Part shown: in pieces, positions 60,330 to 64,000 of the stretch
Numbering within the stretch: position 1 is the first letter of the stretch
How the letters are laid out: every line of letters starts with the position of its first letter
NCBI RefSeq assembly: GCF_018332715.1
Contig: NZ_BOQP01000058.1
Coordinates: forward strand, 42,832-106,831
Length of the DNA: 64,000 nt
Source of the DNA: Winogradskya consettensis
GTDB taxonomy: Bacteria > Actinomycetota > Actinomycetes > Mycobacteriales > Micromonosporaceae
Direction: 5' to 3'
The notes under the pieces: model-generated
The model's database searches: none
The model's input: only the letters and a program-made list of their open reading frames with translations
Told to the model about the DNA's origin: nothing
Program-made: the position numbers and the translations under genes

Positions 60330-60719
60330 CTATCCCCGTCCCGCCGGGCTCACCCCGTCAGGCGCGGCGGGACGCAGTCCGGCGGTGTCGAAGGCGACCA
60401 GGGACTCGACAACGAGGCCGCCGTACAGCCGCATGCGATCGATGCCCTCCCAGGCGATCGACTGCCCGGCCACGGTGGCGGTGCCGCGCCAGCTCACAAA
60501 GCAAAGATCATCCACCATGGCGTACGCGGTGACGGCCAGCCGCACGTCCGGAAAACGCCCGACGATGGCGGCCACCCGCTCCCGCCACGCCTCGATGCCC
60601 CGCAACGGCTCGGGCAGCCCGGGGTATCGCAGCACGATGCCGGGGGCACCGAGCTCATCCACGCGCGCCGGGTCGGGTGAACTCCAGAACGCGGCCCAGC
60701 GGTCGACAAACTCCTGCAT
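60330..60719 (-). CDS. SnoaL/NTF2-like protein
   Basis: A 129-residue NTF2-fold protein (FVDRWAAFWSSPDPARVDELG; GIEAWRERVAAIVGRFPDVRLAV; DLCFVSWRGTATVAGQSIAWEGIDRMRL). Such proteins bind or cyclise small hydrophobic molecules or act as scaffolds. The ATG at 60719 follows GGGAG. It is divergent from a TetR gene, and the symmetric site between them suggests it is the regulator's target. Confidence 0.82.
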   Translation of the reverse strand: MQEFVDRWAAFWSSPDPARVDELGAPGIVLRYPGLPEPLRGIEAWRERVAAIVGRFPDVRLAVTAYAMVDDLCFVSWRGTATVAGQSIAWEGIDRMRLYGGLVVESLVAFDTAGLRPAAPDGVSPAGRG

Positions 60720-60734
60720 GACATGCTCCCAACT

Positions 60735-60766
60735 TACATACTCAAAGTACGTACTCAGAGTATGTA
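60735..60766. promoter_or_regulatory. Nested palindrome operator between SnoaL-like and TetR genes
   Basis: TACATACTC (60735-60743) and GAGTATGTA (60758-60766) are perfect 9-bp arms, and AGTACGTACT (60746-60755) is a perfect palindrome at the same centre. The 32-bp site lies 16-47 bp from the SnoaL start and 45-76 bp from the TetR start, so it can control both divergent promoters. Confidence 0.7.
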
Positions 60767-60810
60767 TCATTTGACCGGTCCACTTCGATGTCAAGCCGAG
60801 GAGGAGTCCT

Positions 60811-61404
60811 ATGTCGACGCGCCGCACCCAGGCCGCGCGGTCTGCCGGCACCACGACCGGCCTGCTCGCGCACGCGAGCGCCGCGTTCGGGGCCGACGGC
60901 TACGACCGGGTCACGATCGACGCTGTGGCCGAGGCCGCGAGCCTGACCAAGGGGGCGGTCTACCACCACTTCGGCGGCAAACAGGGACTGTTCCTGGCCG
61001 TATACGCCGCAGCGCACGAGCGCATCGCCGCCCGCACGACCGCTGCCGTCACGACCGGCGGCACCGCCTGGCAGAAGCTCGAAGCCGGCGTGGCGCAGTT
61101 CCTGACCGCGGTCGCCGAGCCGGACCTGCAGCGCATCGTGGTGGTCGACGGGCCCCGGGTGCTCGACCGCACGACGATCCGCGACATCGAGGACCGGCAC
61201 GCCGCGGGCCTGCTCCGGACGGCATTCAGGCGGCTCCGCGAGGCGGGCGAGCTGACCGCGGGCGACGACACCCTCCGCACCAGGCTGGTCATCGGCGCCG
61301 TCTGCGAGGCGGCCACGATGATCGCCGAGTCCGTTACACCACAGCAGACCTTCGAAGCCGCCCGGACCGACATCGAACGCCTGCTGACCGGCCTGCGGGC
61401 CTGA
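60811..61404 (+). CDS. TetR-family regulator
   Basis: A 197-residue repressor. The DNA-binding part reads AAFGADGYDRVTIDAVAEAASLTKGAVYHHFGGKQGLFLAVY, the standard TetR HTH. The helical C-terminal part should hold a ligand pocket (TetR_C type). It starts at ATG 60811 behind GGAGGAG. It is divergent to the SnoaL-like gene and probably binds the palindrome between them. Confidence 0.92.
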   Translation: MSTRRTQAARSAGTTTGLLAHASAAFGADGYDRVTIDAVAEAASLTKGAVYHHFGGKQGLFLAVYAAAHERIAARTTAAVTTGGTAWQKLEAGVAQFLTAVAEPDLQRIVVVDGPRVLDRTTIRDIEDRHAAGLLRTAFRRLREAGELTAGDDTLRTRLVIGAVCEAATMIAESVTPQQTFEAARTDIERLLTGLRA

Positions 61405-61511
61405 TCCCTTCAGCCTTCATCGGCTCGTCACCGGTCGCGTGGTGTTCGATGCCCACAACGCGTTCACCGGCATCGCCCGCAGGGGCGACGGGTTCCTCGT
61501 GTTCCGGGCGG

Positions 61512-62354
61512 TCAGGCGCGCAGGGAGCTGAGGAGTTTCAGGCGGTCCGCGTCGGGGCTGCCCGGCTCGGCGGTGAAGACGAGCATGATCGGGCCGGGGT
61601 TGCCGGGCAGGGGGTAGGTGTCCCAGTCCAGGAGGATGTCGCCGGTCTCGGGGATGCGGAAGATCTTGGTGCCGCTGACGGACTCGCGGACGTCGTGCAG
61701 GCCCCACAGCCGCCGGAAGTCGGCGCTGCGGATGCTCAGCTCGCCGACGATCGCCGTGGCGCGGGGATGGGTGGGGTCGGTGGCGACGGCGGCGTGCATC
61801 ATGCCGATGTAGTCGAGGGCCTGGCGTTCCCAGTCCGGGCAGCTGCGTTCGCGGGTCAGCGTGTCGTCGAACATCAGCAGGAGCATGTTGAGCCGGTCGG
61901 GCGGAACCAGGTCGGGGTCGCCGAGCAGGGCCACCGCCATCGGGTTCCAGGCGAGCAGGTCCAGGTGGCGGCCGAGGACGACAGCCGGGGTGTCCATGAT
62001 CTGCAGCAGCCGCCGGGTGCTGCGCGGAACCTCTTCCGGGCCGTGCTCCAGCCGGGCGGGCATCGGCCTGCGGGCGGCGTAGGCCAGGGTGAACAGGTGG
62101 CGGCGTTCCTCGTCGTCGAGGCCGAGCGCACCCGCTATCGCGTCCAGGATCTCGTCGGACGGGCGTACCTCCCGGCCCTGCTCCATCCGCTGGTAGTAGT
62201 CGGTGCTCAGCCCGGCCAGCAGGGCGAGCTCCTCGCGCCGCAGCCCGGCGACCCGGCGCCGGCCGCCCGGCTCCAGGCCCACGTCGTGCGGGCTCAGCCG
62301 GTTGCGCCGGGCGCGGAGGAAATCGCCGAGCTCACGTGCGTACGGATGGGTCAT
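61512..62354 (-). CDS. XRE regulator with MmyB-like ligand-binding domain
   Basis: A 280-residue regulator. The N-terminal HTH (about 8-75) carries RVAGLRREELALLAGLSTDYYQRMEQGR, the signature of the MmyB-type family, and the C-terminal PAS-like domain (about 110-275) may bind a fatty acid or similar ligand (VVLGRHLDLLAWNPMAVALL). These regulators usually sit divergent to an SDR oxidoreductase, as here. ATG at 62354; an earlier ATG adds seven residues. Confidence 0.9.
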   Translation of the reverse strand: MTHPYARELGDFLRARRNRLSPHDVGLEPGGRRRVAGLRREELALLAGLSTDYYQRMEQGREVRPSDEILDAIAGALGLDDEERRHLFTLAYAARRPMPARLEHGPEEVPRSTRRLLQIMDTPAVVLGRHLDLLAWNPMAVALLGDPDLVPPDRLNMLLLMFDDTLTRERSCPDWERQALDYIGMMHAAVATDPTHPRATAIVGELSIRSADFRRLWGLHDVRESVSGTKIFRIPETGDILLDWDTYPLPGNPGPIMLVFTAEPGSPDADRLKLLSSLRA

Positions 62355-62486
62355 GCCCTCAGTCTGCCGACCCACCCGGCAGCCAGGGTAGGTCTCGCGG
62401 ACCTAGGCAACCGGGAACGACCGAACCCATGCGGTTCACGCCTAGCGTCGGCCGGACATCGACCCGACAGCCGCCAGGAGCCACAG

Positions 62487-63392
62487 ATGACCGGATGGAC
62501 CGCCGACCGCATCCCCGACCAGCACGGCCGGATCGCCGTCGTGACCGGCGCGAACTCGGGTCTCGGGCTCGTCACCGCCACCGAGCTCGCCCGGCACGGT
62601 GCCCACGTCGTGCTCGCCGTCCGCAACACCGCGGCCGGGCAGGAGGCCGCCCGCCGGATCGGCGGTGACGTCGAGGTTCGCGAGCTGGACCTTGCCTCCC
62701 TCGCCTCGGTCCGCACGTTCGCCGCGAAGCTGGTCGCCGACCACCCGGTGATCGACCTACTGGTCAACAACGCCGGCCTGGTGCTGCTCGGCCCGCGCCG
62801 CACCACCGCCGACGGCTTCGAGCTGCACCTGGGCACGAACCTGCTGGGCCACTTCGCGCTGACCGGTCTGCTGCTCGACGCCCTCGCCGCGGGACGCGGG
62901 CCCCGCGTGGTCAGCCTCAGCTCGATCACCCACAAGAACGCGCACCTCGACTTCGACGACCTGATGTCCGAGCGCGACTACCGGCCCGCCCCCGCCTACG
63001 GTCGCTCCAAGCTCGCCACCACGATCTTCGGCCTCGAACTCGACCGCCGTCTGCGCGCCATCGGTTCTCCGGTCATCAGCACGCTCGCCCACCCCGGCCT
63101 CACCCGCACCAACCTGACGCCGCGCGCCTGGGAACACCGTGGCCGGCTCGGCAAGGCGGTGGCCCGGCTCGGCCTGCTCGCCACCCAGTCGGTGGAGCAG
63201 GGCACGCTGCCCCAGCTGCGGGCCGCGACCGATCCCGGGGTGCGGGGTGGCCAGTTCTTCGGGCCGGCCGGGCTGTTCGAGACCCGGGGCCGGGTCACCG
63301 AGGCCAAGCTCAGCCGGGAGGCCGCCGACCCGGCCGTCGGCAGGCGGCTCTGGGCTTCCTCCGAGGAACTGACCGGCGTCAGCTATCTCTGA
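62487..63392 (+). CDS. Short-chain dehydrogenase/reductase
   Basis: A 301-residue SDR of the retinol-dehydrogenase-like type. AVVTGANSGLGLVTA is the cofactor site (TGxxxGxG), LVNNAGL the second motif, Ser in VSLSSITH and the YGRSK tyrosine/lysine complete the active site (Ser-Tyr-Lys). It is divergent to the MmyB-type regulator, the usual partner. The substrate is unknown; NADP(H) use is suggested by the Arg in VRNTAAG. Confidence 0.93.
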   Translation: MTGWTADRIPDQHGRIAVVTGANSGLGLVTATELARHGAHVVLAVRNTAAGQEAARRIGGDVEVRELDLASLASVRTFAAKLVADHPVIDLLVNNAGLVLLGPRRTTADGFELHLGTNLLGHFALTGLLLDALAAGRGPRVVSLSSITHKNAHLDFDDLMSERDYRPAPAYGRSKLATTIFGLELDRRLRAIGSPVISTLAHPGLTRTNLTPRAWEHRGRLGKAVARLGLLATQSVEQGTLPQLRAATDPGVRGGQFFGPAGLFETRGRVTEAKLSREAADPAVGRRLWASSEELTGVSYL

Positions 63393-63455
63393 TGTCACAT
63401 CGGCGCGACGCACGGGTTCACAGGGGTGGTTACCAACCGACCCGAGGAGGACACG

Positions 63456-63815
63456 TTGCAGTTCGTGCTGGTCATCTATCACGGGAGCTATCCGCTGCCC
63501 GGAAGCCCGGAGTTCGAGGCGTTCCCCGCGCAGGAGAAGGCGGCGATCTACGCCGACTACGCCGCGATCAACAAGCTGGAGAACGTCGCCGGCGGGCCGC
63601 CGCTGGGGCTGCCGGAGAACGCCACGACCGTGCGGGTGGAGAACGGCTCGCCCGTCACCACGCCCGGGCCGTACCTCGACGTCAAGGGCGCGGTCGGTGG
63701 GTTCGCGGTGGTCGAGGCGGATGATCTCGAGGCCGCGATCGCCGTCGCGGCCCGGGTGCCGCAGGCCCGGCTCGGCGGTGCGGTCGAGGTCCGGCCGTCT
63801 GCGAAGTACTGGTGA
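63456..63815 (+). CDS. YCII-domain protein
   Basis: A 119-residue YCII-like protein (FVLVIYHGSYPLPGSPEFEAF, ENATTVRVENGSPVTTPGPYLD, GGFAVVEADDLEAAIAVAARVPQA, ending VEVRPSAKYW). These small ferredoxin-like-fold proteins often assist sigma factors or act as weak enzymes. A TTG at 63456 is correctly placed after GAGGAGG; an upstream in-frame GTG at 63426 lacks a ribosome site. YCII genes often sit beside an ECF sigma gene, which would lie beyond the right edge. Confidence 0.85.
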   Translation: MQFVLVIYHGSYPLPGSPEFEAFPAQEKAAIYADYAAINKLENVAGGPPLGLPENATTVRVENGSPVTTPGPYLDVKGAVGGFAVVEADDLEAAIAVAARVPQARLGGAVEVRPSAKYW

Positions 63816-63923
63816 TGCGAGGGCCCGGCACGCGATGCGCGCCGGGCCCGGCACGTCATGGCCGATCGCTACGCCCGTCCGGGCGGGACGGCGGCCGATC
63901 GCTCCTCCCGGGCGAGACGGCAG

Positions 63924-64000
63924 CCGTGCGGGACGGCGGCCGTGCGGGACGGCGGCCGTGCGGGACGGCGGCCGTGCGGGACGGCGGCCGGGCGAGACGG
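63924..64000. repeat. 16-bp tandem repeat reaching the right edge
   Basis: CCGTGCGGGACGGCGG is repeated four times exactly from 63924 to 63987, and a variant unit (CCGGGCGAGACGG) closes the window. The array probably continues outside. It follows the YCII gene 3' end by about 110 bp. Confidence 0.9.

Noticed and set aside
61405..61511. A short gene between TetR and the MmyB-type regulator
   Set aside because: The open frames are short, lack start signals and overlap neighbours out of frame.

Overview
The window is high-GC actinobacterial DNA. It is most likely from the Micromonosporaceae, and an Actinoplanes-type organism is a reasonable guess. Supporting signs are mycothiol-type DinB-like enzymes, a FasR-fabD-fabH-acpP-fabF operon, a homodimeric AceE, an actinobacterial rnpB, type VII-secretion (WXG100) proteins and a chemoreceptor, which implies motility. 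The genus is inference.

Positions 1-10160 hold most of an actinomycete integrative and conjugative element (AICE, pSAM2-like). A leftward operon runs from two unrecognised proteins (6085, 5507) through an FtsK-like DNA translocase, a DUF2637/SpdB-like membrane protein and a HUH-type replication initiator to an excisionase and a tyrosine integrase that is cut by the window edge just after its catalytic tyrosine. A GntR/UTRA regulator of the KorSA type follows upstream. A rightward, translationally coupled trio (GntR regulator with an unusual C-terminal domain, HAD phosphatase, APH-like kinase) diverges from it. The same 14-nt palindrome (CCTGGCTAGCCAGG) lies upstream of both the transfer operon and the trio, which suggests joint control.

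Positions 10160-14200 are clearly more AT-rich and look like cargo or a second island. They hold a four-helix membrane protein with an ASH/Ig-like tail, a DUF6602 (predicted PD-(D/E)XK-like) protein, and an HNH protein whose promoter carries a perfect palindrome over the -10 box and appears leaderless. The element's right end was not found.

From 14205 onward the DNA is chromosomal in character. It starts with a small WXG100/YbaB-like cluster, RNase P RNA, a MarR regulator, a DUF3311/SSS transporter pair and a GH18 chitinase. A conserved actinobacterial backbone then follows: RNase H/phosphatase, zinc-ribbon protein, NIF3 protein, tRNA-Val, AhpE, DUF3052, aceE, FasR and the fab operon. This gene set is also found close together in Mycobacterium (Rv2228c-Rv2245 region). 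The backbone is interrupted by ordinary accessory genes: GNATs, MFS, DHFR-like, ArsR/AHSA1, SigE-type sigma with membrane partner, TetR and XRE regulators, MCP, gltX, SDR and YCII.

Two features stand out outside the element. A toxin-antitoxin locus (37839-38397) has an intact antitoxin, but its MazF/PemK-like toxin is broken by a stop codon and a frameshift. Several GC-rich tandem arrays sit at gene 3' ends, and in two unrelated genes the repeat unit contains the stop codon and has a length not divisible by three, so a stop is placed in every reading frame.
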